The position numbers were made by a program, and so were the translations under genes. Below, piece by piece: positions 1-6,931 of a DNA stretch of 14,946 nt. A model generated the notes under the pieces. That model was given only the letters and a program-made list of their open reading frames with translations, made no database searches and was not told where the DNA came from. Within the stretch, counting starts at the first letter, position 1, and the number at the start of each line of letters is the position of its first letter. The stretch is from JBECKR01 sp040235415 (GTDB lineage: Bacteria > Acidobacteriota > Polarisedimenticolia > Polarisedimenticolales > Polarisedimenticolaceae), in contig JBECKR010000184.1 in the NCBI GenBank assembly GCA_040235415.1, forward strand, positions 1 to 14,946, given 5' to 3'.

Positions 1-591
1 GCCCCAGGTCGGCTTCAGGCCGACCACGCCGCACAGCGCCGCGGGCTGCCGCACCGAGCCGCCCGTGTCGCTGCCGAGCGCGAGGGGCGCGAGTCCCGCG
101 GCGACGGCGACCGCGGAACCGCCGCTCGACCCACCAGGGACCCGGCGCGGGTCCCACGGGTTGCGCGTCGGCCCGAACGCCGAACGCTCGGTCGACGACC
201 CCATGCCGAACTCGTCGAGGTTCGTCTTGCCGATCACGACGGCACCCGCGGAGCGGGCCCGCGCGACCGCCGCGGCGTCTTGGTGCGGGACGAACCCCCG
301 CAGGATGCGCGAGCCGCACGTCATCTCGATTCCGCGTACGGCGAGGTTGTCCTTGACCGCGAGCGGGATCCCGGCGAGCGGGCCGAGACGCTCGCCCCGT
401 CCGCGCCGGTGGTCGATCCGTGCGGCCTGCTGCTCGGTGTCCCGAGCGACCGCCACGAACGCGCCGAGCCCGGAGTCGAGCCGCTCGATGCGCGCGAGAT
501 GCTCTCTCGCGACCTCGACGGCGGAGACCTCCCGGGCCTCGAGCGCGCGCGCCAGGTCGACGGCGTCGCGCGCGGCGAGCGACCCGCTCAC
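1..591 (-). CDS. gatA: Aspartyl/glutamyl-tRNA amidotransferase subunit A (5' part, runs off left edge)
   Basis: This is the glutaminase subunit of the GatCAB complex, which makes Gln-tRNA(Gln) and/or Asn-tRNA(Asn) by amidating mischarged tRNA in the cytoplasm. The 197 residues visible hold the amidase signature. The catalytic triad can be read directly: Lys80 in AVKDN, cis-Ser155 in PGGSSGGSA, and the nucleophile Ser179 in SDTGGSVRQPAA. The family's usual length is about 480-490 residues, so more than half lies beyond base 1. The start is the GTG at 591-589, which overlaps the gatC stop in GTGA (588-591) and implies translational coupling. No ATG fits better, and the triad positions match the known GatA register within one residue. 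GatB is not in the window. Family assignment is near certain. Confidence 0.97.
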   Translation of the reverse strand, partial: MSGSLAARDAVDLARALEAREVSAVEVAREHLARIERLDSGLGAFVAVARDTEQQAARIDHRRGRGERLGPLAGIPLAVKDNLAVRGIEMTCGSRILRGFVPHQDAAAVARARSAGAVVIGKTNLDEFGMGSSTERSAFGPTRNPWDPRRVPGGSSGGSAVAVAAGLAPLALGSDTGGSVRQPAALCGVVGLKPTWG

Positions 592-848
592 GGCTCGATC
601 ACTCGCGGGAGCCGGATGAGGCCGCGAACGGCGTCCGGCGAAGGCGCGCGGCGCGGCCGGTCGGGACGCAGGACGCCGAGAGACCGCCGCGTCGGAGCCT
701 CGGCGCCGGCATCCTCGATCGTCTCGAGCGTCGCGACGTGCGTCAGGATCGTCCCGAGGTCGTCGCGGAGCCGCTCGATCTCGCCCTCGGCGAGATCGAG
801 GCGGGCGAGGCGCGCGATGCGGCGGACGTCGTCGTTCGTGATGCGCAA
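588..848 (-). CDS. gatC: Aspartyl/glutamyl-tRNA amidotransferase subunit C
   Basis: GatC is the small scaffold subunit that holds GatA and GatB together. The protein opens with RITNDDVRRIARLARLDL, the conserved N-terminal helix of the family, followed by a middle region (LGTILTHVATLE) and a short proline- and arginine-containing tail. I place the start at the TTG at 848-846, giving 86 residues. It is preceded by a GGGAGGA ribosome binding site about 10 nt upstream and puts Met directly before the conserved RITNDDV. An ATG at 920 in the same frame would add 24 poorly conserved residues and would lie 4 nt from the previous gene's stop. The gene overlaps gatA by 4 nt and follows the secreted-protein gene by 75 nt, so the three probably form one operon. 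Confidence 0.93.
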   Translation of the reverse strand: MRITNDDVRRIARLARLDLAEGEIERLRDDLGTILTHVATLETIEDAGAEAPTRRSLGVLRPDRPRRAPSPDAVRGLIRLPRVIEP

Positions 849-923
849 CGGGCTGGGGTCCTCCCGGGACGAGCCTCGGGTCCGAGGATGATACAACAGC
901 GGCGCGGCGCCGCCCGCCACGTC

Positions 924-1766
924 TCACAACCGCGGGGTGACGACGAAGCGATACCCGCTCGGCGGATCCCCCGAGACCGCATCGACGATGTTCGGGGTGT
1001 CGGCGGTGGTCAGGCGACGCTCCCGGCGGGAGACGACGAGCGGCGCCCCGTCCGGGGACGCGAGCGATCCCTCGATCTCGACCTCGACGTCCACGACGCG
1101 TCCGCGGACGCTCACCGGACGCAGCCTCAGCGTCAGCGCCTCGCGGGAGTCGTCGGGGCCGAGCCGGAAGGAGTACTCGACCGGCTCGCCGACGAAGGTG
1201 TGCAGCGCGTTCGACTCGAGCGCGACCGACTTGCCGTTCAACACGCGCTCGATCGCGACGTCGAAGCGCAGCGCGCGCAGCGCGCCGCTCGGCGGTCGCA
1301 GCACGCTTCGAACCACGCGCTCGACGTCGAGCGCGAGGGTGAGCCGCCGATCGCCCTCCGACCAGACCTCGAACAGCGTCGTGGCCCCCTCCCGCAGCGC
1401 GACCTCGGCCTCGGCGCGGGTCGAGCGCCGCCCGTCCAGCGACCAGGCCGCCGAGAGGTGCGCACGGCACTCGCCTTCGGCCGGGATCTCGCCGGTCTCG
1501 CCCACGAGCCGGAGCCGTCCGGATCCGCCGCCGGGCCACCCGAGGGTCGCCTCGGCGCGGTCGCTCCCGCCGCTCGGGATCTCGAGATCGAGCGCGGGAA
1601 GCGGGAACGTCTGTCCTCGCTCGAGGGCGAGGGGCCGGACGTGGATCGACAGGCGCGTCTCGCGGACCATCGCGGGAGGCGCCGGCCGCACCGATCCGAG
1701 CGCCGCCATCGCGACGCCGAGCAGGACGGCCGCGCGCCGTCCGGAAGCCCCGGAAAGTCCCGCCAT
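924..1766 (-). CDS. Secreted protein of unknown function, possibly with a duplicated beta-rich domain
   Basis: I do not recognise the family. The 280-residue product starts with a basic N-terminus and a hydrophobic stretch (residues about 11-24, AAVLLGVAMAALGS) followed by a Pro/Ala region, which looks like a Sec signal peptide. There is no lipobox, so it is probably periplasmic. The rest alternates charged and hydrophobic residues in a beta-strand pattern. Two segments look related: one ends near residue 155 (GATTLFEVWSEGDR then RLTLALDVERV) and the other at the C-terminus (TPNIVDAVSGDP then YRFVVTPRL). This suggests two copies of a beta-sandwich-like domain. It is the first gene of a likely operon with gatC and gatA. 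It shows no catalytic motif. Coding is well supported by strong GC third-position bias and the fit with its neighbours. Confidence 0.8.
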   Translation of the reverse strand: MAGLSGASGRRAAVLLGVAMAALGSVRPAPPAMVRETRLSIHVRPLALERGQTFPLPALDLEIPSGGSDRAEATLGWPGGGSGRLRLVGETGEIPAEGECRAHLSAAWSLDGRRSTRAEAEVALREGATTLFEVWSEGDRRLTLALDVERVVRSVLRPPSGALRALRFDVAIERVLNGKSVALESNALHTFVGEPVEYSFRLGPDDSREALTLRLRPVSVRGRVVDVEVEIEGSLASPDGAPLVVSRRERRLTTADTPNIVDAVSGDPPSGYRFVVTPRL

Positions 1767-1775
1767 CGTCGCTTC

Positions 1776-1803
1776 ATCTTATTGTCGAATCTGGAGTTGA
1801 CAA
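1776..1803 (-). promoter_or_regulatory. Possible sigma70 promoter for the secreted protein-gatCA operon
   Basis: On the minus strand, TTGTCA (1803-1798) and TAAGAT (1781-1776) are separated by 16 bp. Transcription would begin about 1769-1770, only a few bases before the ATG at 1766, so the message would be nearly leaderless. The -35 box overlaps the plus-strand -35 box of the divergent gene. The match is reasonable, but the short leader lowers my confidence. Confidence 0.4.
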
Positions 1804-1826
1804 GCCCGGGGCTTCACTCCTATGCT
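1797..1826 (+). promoter_or_regulatory. Sigma70-type promoter for the barrel protein gene at 1879
   Basis: A perfect TTGACA (1797-1802) is followed after 18 bp by TATGCT (1821-1826). Transcription should start near 1833, about 45 nt upstream of the ATG at 1879. An ATG at 1822 lies inside the -10 box and so cannot be the start codon of a message from this promoter. Confidence 0.7.
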
Positions 1827-1878
1827 TCTAGGCGTCTCGTGGGCGTCCGAGGGGGGACCGGTCGGAAGGGGAGTCTCG

Positions 1879-3882
1879 ATGGGGTCGAGACGAGTGCTCC
1901 GAGCCGCGTTCTTGTGCGCTTCGGTGCTCCTCGCAGGAAACGTCGCCGTAACGGCCGCGATCGGCGTCGCGGGCGTGCACGGCGTGGTCCGCGACACCCT
2001 CGGGGGCGCGGTCGGGGACGTCGAGATCCTGTTCCTCGACGCGGAAGTCTCGGCGGCGCCGGCGGTTCGCGTGCTGAGCGACGCCGACGGCCGCTTCTCC
2101 GTTGCGAGTCTCGTGCCGGGTCTGTACCGCGTCGCCGCCGTGAAGCGGGGCTATCGCGTCTATCTCGGCGAGGTCGACACCGTTCTGCGCTCGACGCTCG
2201 ACGTCGTGATGCACCCGCTGCCGAGGCCCGGCGAGCCGGGGTCGGAGTGGGTCCCGCCGTCCGCGGCATGGGCGCTGCGCGTCCCGCGTCGCGGGCTGCT
2301 GCAGGACGTCGAGGCCGAATCGCTGCTCGCGGCCCGGTTCGCATCCGCCGAGCACGCCCCCGACGCGAGCCTGCTCGGCGACAGCCTGCAGGGCCAGGTC
2401 GAGCAGTCGTTCGCGATCGCCGCGGCCAAGCCGGGTGACTGGAGCGGGGGAGTCCAGGGGACCGAGACGCGGATGCGGCTCGACGGCCTGGTCGGCGAGC
2501 GGGCGCGGCTGAGCCTCGGCGGGCACCGCACACGGCTCGACGACGGCGTCACCGCCGCCCCCGCGCGGCGTGACTCGTCGGGCGTCCGGCTCGGGCTGCA
2601 CTACCAAACCTCCCTCGACACCGACCTCTCGGTGAACGCGTTCTACGGGCGGCGCGACTTCGATCTCGCCCCGTCCTCCGACGCCGGCGGCTCGCTGGCC
2701 ACCGCCGAGCGTTCGTGGGGCTACGACGCGGCTTGGAGCAAGCAGTTGAGCTCGCTCTCGCGGCTCGAGCTCGGCGTCGAGTATCGCGACGCGTCGGTGG
2801 AGCTCCCGGCGGTCGGATCCGCGTCGGCTCCCGGTGGCCCGTCGGCCGTGACGAACCGGACCGTCGGCGCGACCGGAAGCTACGTCGGGATTCCGGGCCC
2901 GGGCCACGAGGTCAAGCTCGCGTTCCGCGCGCGCTACATCGACCTGCCGCTCGCCACGTCGCGTCCCGCGACGATCGAGTCGGCGGCGTTCCCGGGCGAC
3001 AACGCCGGCTTCAGCGTCGGGCTCAACGCGGAGGACTCGTGGTCCGTCGCCGCGCCGTGGACTCTGGTCTACGGCATGGGGTACCGCCACGTCCTCGCGG
3101 ATCGCGACCTCGCGGTGCTCGTGCCGGAGGTCGGAGGGGTGTACGCGGCCGGACCGCTCGCGATGCGGGTCGTGGTGTCGTACCACGCCTCGTCGAGCTG
3201 GGACCGCCCGGCGGTGCAGACCCTCGACGTCCGCGATCCGGTGCACGAGAACGCGTTCGGCTACGAGGCGGGGATCGAGGCGGCGTTCCCCGCGGCCGTG
3301 AGGGTTCGCGGCGACGTCGCGTACACGCCGCTCGTCGGCGACCCGTTCGGACAGACGACGGACGCCACCGGGACGCTCCGGCCGATGTTCTTGTCCGACG
3401 GCACCGCGTCGCTGCACCAGATCTCGGGGACGCTCACGCGCGACGCCGCGAGCTGCTCGCTCTCGCTGCAGGTCCGCCGCGGCTCGGTGGACGGGCTCGT
3501 CGCCGGAATCCTGCCGTACGACGCGCCGTACCAGTTCCTCACGCCGAGTCATCTGCGGTTCCGCACCACGCGACTCGGGGTGCGGGTCCCGGCCTCCGGG
3601 ACGGACGTGACGCTCGAGTACCGCAGGATCGTGGACCGTCCGGACGACGGCGATCCGCTCGCCGCGACACGGCCCGGCACCCAGGTGCAGGGGGAAGTCC
3701 GGCTACTGCAGGACCTCGCGCGCCTCGACACCGGCGCGACGTGGCGGTTCCTGCTCGTGGTCCAGGTCGCGGCGCTCGACGGAGCGGAGCGCGACTCCGA
3801 CGCCCCGACCGCGCCGCCGTGGTACGCGTACGTGCCGCGATCCCACGGGCAGATCAACGCCGGGGTCTCGGTCGCGTTCTGA
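1879..3882 (+). CDS. Outer-membrane beta-barrel protein with carboxypeptidase-regulatory-like N-terminal domain
   Basis: The 667-residue product is predicted to be an outer-membrane protein. Residues 1 to about 27 form a signal peptide (MGSRRVLRAA then FLCASVLLAG). Residues about 31-113 match a carboxypeptidase regulatory-like beta-sandwich (GVVRDTLGGAVGDVEI, DADGRFSVASLVPGLYRVAA). From about residue 165 to the end there are repeated amphipathic strands with aromatic girdle residues, and the chain ends in Phe (GVSVAF), as BamA-assembled barrels do. I see no TonB plug domain between the two parts, so this is a plugless relative of Oar/TonB-dependent receptors or a different porin. The ATG at 1879 is chosen because GGAAGGGGAG lies 5 nt upstream, a signal peptide follows at once, and a good promoter ends at 1826. 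The substrate is unknown. It stands alone, 253 bp before the kinase operon. Confidence 0.85.
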   Translation: MGSRRVLRAAFLCASVLLAGNVAVTAAIGVAGVHGVVRDTLGGAVGDVEILFLDAEVSAAPAVRVLSDADGRFSVASLVPGLYRVAAVKRGYRVYLGEVDTVLRSTLDVVMHPLPRPGEPGSEWVPPSAAWALRVPRRGLLQDVEAESLLAARFASAEHAPDASLLGDSLQGQVEQSFAIAAAKPGDWSGGVQGTETRMRLDGLVGERARLSLGGHRTRLDDGVTAAPARRDSSGVRLGLHYQTSLDTDLSVNAFYGRRDFDLAPSSDAGGSLATAERSWGYDAAWSKQLSSLSRLELGVEYRDASVELPAVGSASAPGGPSAVTNRTVGATGSYVGIPGPGHEVKLAFRARYIDLPLATSRPATIESAAFPGDNAGFSVGLNAEDSWSVAAPWTLVYGMGYRHVLADRDLAVLVPEVGGVYAAGPLAMRVVVSYHASSSWDRPAVQTLDVRDPVHENAFGYEAGIEAAFPAAVRVRGDVAYTPLVGDPFGQTTDATGTLRPMFLSDGTASLHQISGTLTRDAASCSLSLQVRRGSVDGLVAGILPYDAPYQFLTPSHLRFRTTRLGVRVPASGTDVTLEYRRIVDRPDDGDPLAATRPGTQVQGEVRLLQDLARLDTGATWRFLLVVQVAALDGAERDSDAPTAPPWYAYVPRSHGQINAGVSVAF

Positions 3883-3939
3883 CGGCGTCCCCCTCTCGAT
3901 TCGGTTCGGCTCGTCGGGGCGTTGCGGGCACGGGTTTTT

Positions 3940-3959
3940 GAATCCATATTTTTGGAATC
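3940..3959. promoter_or_regulatory. AT-rich palindrome, candidate upstream activator site
   Basis: An imperfect 20-bp dyad has arms GAATCCA and TGGAATC, 6 of 7 positions pairing, with a 6-bp AT centre (TATTTT). It is an isolated AT-rich patch in very GC-rich DNA and is centred about 153 bp upstream of the predicted sigma54 transcription start near 4103. That distance is typical of enhancer sites bound by NtrC-family dimers. Assignment to the regulator at 6928 is inference. Confidence 0.4.
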
Positions 3960-4005
3960 CGGCGGGCCGCATCCAAGAATTCGGACCGCCGCGCTCCGGA
4001 ACGAA

Positions 4006-4034
4006 TCCCCCTCGGGGAAAACTCCCTGCGGGAG
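4006..4034 (+). promoter_or_regulatory. Two tandem short hairpins upstream of the kinase operon
   Basis: TCCCC/GGGGA (4006-4010 with 4014-4018, loop CTC) is followed at once by CTCCC/GGGAG (4022-4026 with 4030-4034, loop TGC). Each has a 5-bp stem and a 3-nt loop. No T-tract follows, so this is not a standard terminator. It lies between the candidate activator site and the candidate sigma54 promoter. Its function is unknown. Confidence 0.25.
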
Positions 4035-4075
4035 AACGAGTTGCGAGCGGCGCGGTCCGGTCTCGGATCGCTCCG

Positions 4076-4092
4076 CTGGTGCGATTCTTGCT
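4076..4092 (+). promoter_or_regulatory. Candidate sigma54 (-24/-12) promoter of the kinase-regulator operon
   Basis: CTGGTGCGATTCTTGCT matches the sigma54 consensus YTGGCACGRNNNTTGCW at all but two positions. It has the required GG (4078-4079), exactly 10 bp, then GC (4090-4091), and a full TTGCT -12 element. Transcription would start near 4103, giving a leader of about 33 nt that contains the ribosome binding site GGGAGGAGGT (4117-4126). Because the operon encodes a sigma54 activator, autoregulation is a natural reading. Confidence 0.55.
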
Positions 4093-4135
4093 CTTCGGCG
4101 GGGTGAATCGAACCCCGGGAGGAGGTCGGCGCCGC

Positions 4136-6931
4136 GTGGTGAGGAAGGTCGGTCCGCTCCGGCTCGTCGTGACCGTCGTCACGGCCGCGGTCCTGCTCGC
4201 CCTCGGAGGAATCGCCTACGTCCGCGCCGTCGGCGCGGTCGAGCCGGACCTCGGGGTCGAGTGGGTCGGGTCGAACGTCGGTCCGCTCGCGATCGCCGTC
4301 GCGCCGGGCGGCGCCGCCTGGGACGCCGGTCTCCGTCCCGGCGACGTCCTCGAGCGAATCGACGGCCGCGCGGTCGGCAACGCCATCGAGGCGACTGAGC
4401 GTCCCTGGACCCTCGCGCCGGGCGAGAGCCTGGACTTGGCGGTCCGGCGCGGCGGCGAGACGCTCGACCTCGTCGTCGCGCCGAGACCGGCGTCCCGCCC
4501 CGAGCCGTACGGATTCCTTTGCGTCGTCGGCTTCGCTTTCCTCGTCTCCGGCGCCTTCGTGGCGCTGCGCTGGCCGACGGTGCGGGGCGGCACGACCTAC
4601 GCGCTGCTCGCCGCGGCGATGTACGGCCGCCTGGTGTTCACCGCGACCGGCGCCGCCGAGCCGCTGGACTGGCTGTTCTACTGGCTCGACGTCGCCTCCG
4701 CGGCGTTCGCGCCGGCGTTGCTCGTGCATCTCGCGGTCGACCTGTCCCGCCGCGTGGTTCCGCGCGTCGCGATCGCGGTGCCCTACGGCCTCGCCGGCCT
4801 CGCGGGCCTGGCCGCGATCTGGCTCCAGCCTGCCGCGTTCGGCGGGGCGTACCGCGCCGCCCGTCCGGAGGTCGCGGTCGAGTGGATCGATCGCGGCCTG
4901 ACGCTGCTGTTCGCGGTCGCGGTCGTCGCCGCCGCGGCGGTGCTCAACAAGGCGTACGCGCGATCGCGATCGTCGCTGCAGCGCGGGCAGCTGCGCTGGA
5001 TGCTGTGGGGGCTGCTGCTGGGATTCCTGCCGTTCGTGCTGCTGCACGCCGCGCCGTGGTCCCTCGGAGGCACGCGTCTCCCGTCCTGGGTTCAGTTCTT
5101 CGCGGTCGCGCCGATGGTGGCGGTGCCGGCCGCCTTCACCGTCGCGATGGCGCGGTACCGCCTGCACGATCTCGACGTCCTCCTGCGCCGCGCCGCCACC
5201 GAGGTCAGCGCGGTGCTCACGACGTTCGCGGTGTACGCCTCCGTCGTGTACCTCCTGCGGCACGGGGCGATCGGCGCTCTCGATTTCTCGAACAGCGCCA
5301 CGCGGTACGTCGGTATCTTCCTGGCGGCGGTGTCGTATCCCCAGCTGCGCGAGTGGATGAAGGGCGGCGTCGACCGCGCGTTCTACCGCCGGCGCTACAG
5401 CTACCGCACGACGCTGCTCGACTGGGCGCGCGACCTCAGCGCCGAGACCGACCTCGACTCCCTCGTCCGCGGCGTGTCCGAGCGCGTGCGCGAGACCCTC
5501 GGCGTGCCCCACGCCCGCGTGCTGGTGGCGTCGGCGACGGGAGGATTCGAGGACCCGCGCGAGGCGGGCGCGGGCCGTTCCGGTACGCTTCCGGAAGAGA
5601 TCCTGGAGCGTCTCGAGCACGATCCGGCCGTCGTCGTCGAGAGCGAGCAGGTCCCCGATCTGCCGTGGACGAGGTACGTCTACGCGATGCGGGTCAAGGG
5701 GCGCTTGAGAGCGGCGCTCGTGGTCGCCGAGCGCGTTCCGCCGGAGGAGCCGCTGTCCTCCGAGGACCGCGCGCTGCTCGCGACCCTCGCGGCCCACGCC
5801 GCGACCGCGATCGAGGCCGCGCGCCTGCTGCGCGAGGTCCGTCGGCACGCCGAGGAGGTGGAGCGACTGCACGCGCGCGAGCGCACGATCCTCGAGAGCA
5901 GCGCGGTCGGCCTCCTCATGCTCGACGCCCGGGGCCGCATCGCGACCTGGAATCGCGCGCTCGAGGAGATCTACGACCTTCCACGCGAGCGCGCGATCGA
6001 CCGGACCTTGGCCGACGTCTTCCCTCTGCAGTTCGCCCGCGAGGTCGAACGCGAGATCGAAGCCTCGCGCGGCCGGCCCGATCCGCGGGCGTTCCGCTAC
6101 GTGCTCGTGAACCGCGCCGGAGAGCGGGTCGTGCTGAACCTCTCGATCTCGCCCGCGATCGGCGGCGTCGACGGCGACGGCGCACGCGTCGTGACGTTCG
6201 ACGACGTCAGCGAGCGCGTCAAGCTCGAACAGCAGGTTCTGCGCCAGGAGCGGCTCGCGTCGCTCGGTCTGCTCGCGGCAGGCGTGGCGCACGAGGTCAA
6301 CACCCCGCTGACGGGGATCTCGAGCTACACCCAGATGCTCATGGACGACCTCGACGCCGGCGACCCCCGCCGGAGGACCCTCGAGAAGATCGAGGCTCAG
6401 ACCCAGCGCGCGTCGAACATCGCGAACTCGCTGCTCAACCTCGCGCACCCGGAGCGAACGCCGTTCCAGGAGCTCGACGTCAACGCCGTCGTCGAGGAGT
6501 GTCTGCAGCTGTTCGAGCCCCAGGTTCGCGGAGGCGGGGTCCGTCTCGAGGTCCGGCTGCACGACTCCCTGCCGCCGATCCGCGGCCATCGCGGCAAGCT
6601 CCAGCAGGTGCTGCTGAACCTCCTGATCAACGCCCGCGACGCGGTCGGCCGCCACGGAAGGATCGTGGTCGCGACCGCGGTCGAGCGCGACCGCGTGGTT
6701 CTGACGGTGGAGGACGACGGCGTCGGCATCGACGAGCAGGATCTCGCGCGCATCTTCGATCCCTTCTTCACCACGAAGGGGCGCGGGCGCGGGACCGGCC
6801 TCGGCCTGTCGATCAGCTACGGCATCGTGCGCGAGCACGAGGGCGAGATCCACGTCGAGAGCGAGCGCGGCGACTTCACGCGCTTCACGATCGAGCTGCC
6901 GACCGTCGGCGTCGCCGAGGCGATGGGATGA
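4136..6931 (+). CDS. PDZ-containing multi-transmembrane sensor histidine kinase (GAF, PAS, HisKA, HATPase)
   Basis: This is an inner-membrane sensor kinase of 931 residues. TM1 is at about 9-31. A PDZ domain at about 38-117 follows (LGVEW, then APGGAAWDAGLRPGDVLERI) and is predicted to be periplasmic. About seven or eight more membrane segments lie between 126 and 402, then a GAF-like region about 425-565, a coiled linker, and a PAS domain about 585-695. HisKA carries the phospho-acceptor His719 in GVAHEVNTPLTG. The HATPase has an N-box with Asn832 (LLINARDAV), a G1 box at 860-864 (DDGVG), FDPFFTTK, and the G2 box GRGTGLGLS. The GTG at 4136 is chosen because GGGAGGAGGT ends 9 nt upstream. An ATG at 3938 would add 66 residues that lack any signal and would start upstream of the likely promoter. 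The gene overlaps the regulator gene by 4 nt. The PDZ plus multi-TM layout recalls ComP-type kinases in outline. The ligand is unknown. Confidence 0.93.
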   Translation: MVRKVGPLRLVVTVVTAAVLLALGGIAYVRAVGAVEPDLGVEWVGSNVGPLAIAVAPGGAAWDAGLRPGDVLERIDGRAVGNAIEATERPWTLAPGESLDLAVRRGGETLDLVVAPRPASRPEPYGFLCVVGFAFLVSGAFVALRWPTVRGGTTYALLAAAMYGRLVFTATGAAEPLDWLFYWLDVASAAFAPALLVHLAVDLSRRVVPRVAIAVPYGLAGLAGLAAIWLQPAAFGGAYRAARPEVAVEWIDRGLTLLFAVAVVAAAAVLNKAYARSRSSLQRGQLRWMLWGLLLGFLPFVLLHAAPWSLGGTRLPSWVQFFAVAPMVAVPAAFTVAMARYRLHDLDVLLRRAATEVSAVLTTFAVYASVVYLLRHGAIGALDFSNSATRYVGIFLAAVSYPQLREWMKGGVDRAFYRRRYSYRTTLLDWARDLSAETDLDSLVRGVSERVRETLGVPHARVLVASATGGFEDPREAGAGRSGTLPEEILERLEHDPAVVVESEQVPDLPWTRYVYAMRVKGRLRAALVVAERVPPEEPLSSEDRALLATLAAHAATAIEAARLLREVRRHAEEVERLHARERTILESSAVGLLMLDARGRIATWNRALEEIYDLPRERAIDRTLADVFPLQFAREVEREIEASRGRPDPRAFRYVLVNRAGERVVLNLSISPAIGGVDGDGARVVTFDDVSERVKLEQQVLRQERLASLGLLAAGVAHEVNTPLTGISSYTQMLMDDLDAGDPRRRTLEKIEAQTQRASNIANSLLNLAHPERTPFQELDVNAVVEECLQLFEPQVRGGGVRLEVRLHDSLPPIRGHRGKLQQVLLNLLINARDAVGRHGRIVVATAVERDRVVLTVEDDGVGIDEQDLARIFDPFFTTKGRGRGTGLGLSISYGIVREHEGEIHVESERGDFTRFTIELPTVGVAEAMG

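Noticed and set aside
1822..1878. Alternative ATG start of the barrel protein at 1822
   Set aside because: It sits inside the -10 box of the promoter and precedes the signal peptide by 19 poorly fitting residues.
3938..4135. Alternative ATG start of the kinase at 3938
   Set aside because: It adds 66 residues without a domain, lies upstream of the likely sigma54 promoter, and lacks a ribosome binding site. The GTG at 4136 has a strong one.
3854..6853. Long open frame (999 codons) antisense to the histidine kinase
   Set aside because: The translation is rich in Arg, Asp, Glu and Ala with no motif. It is a GC-driven shadow of a well-supported gene.
4519..6927. In-frame upstream extension of the response regulator giving a 1279-residue protein
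   Set aside because: The extra N-terminal part is an Arg-rich out-of-frame reading of the kinase gene. The real start is the ATG at 6928, overlapping the kinase stop.
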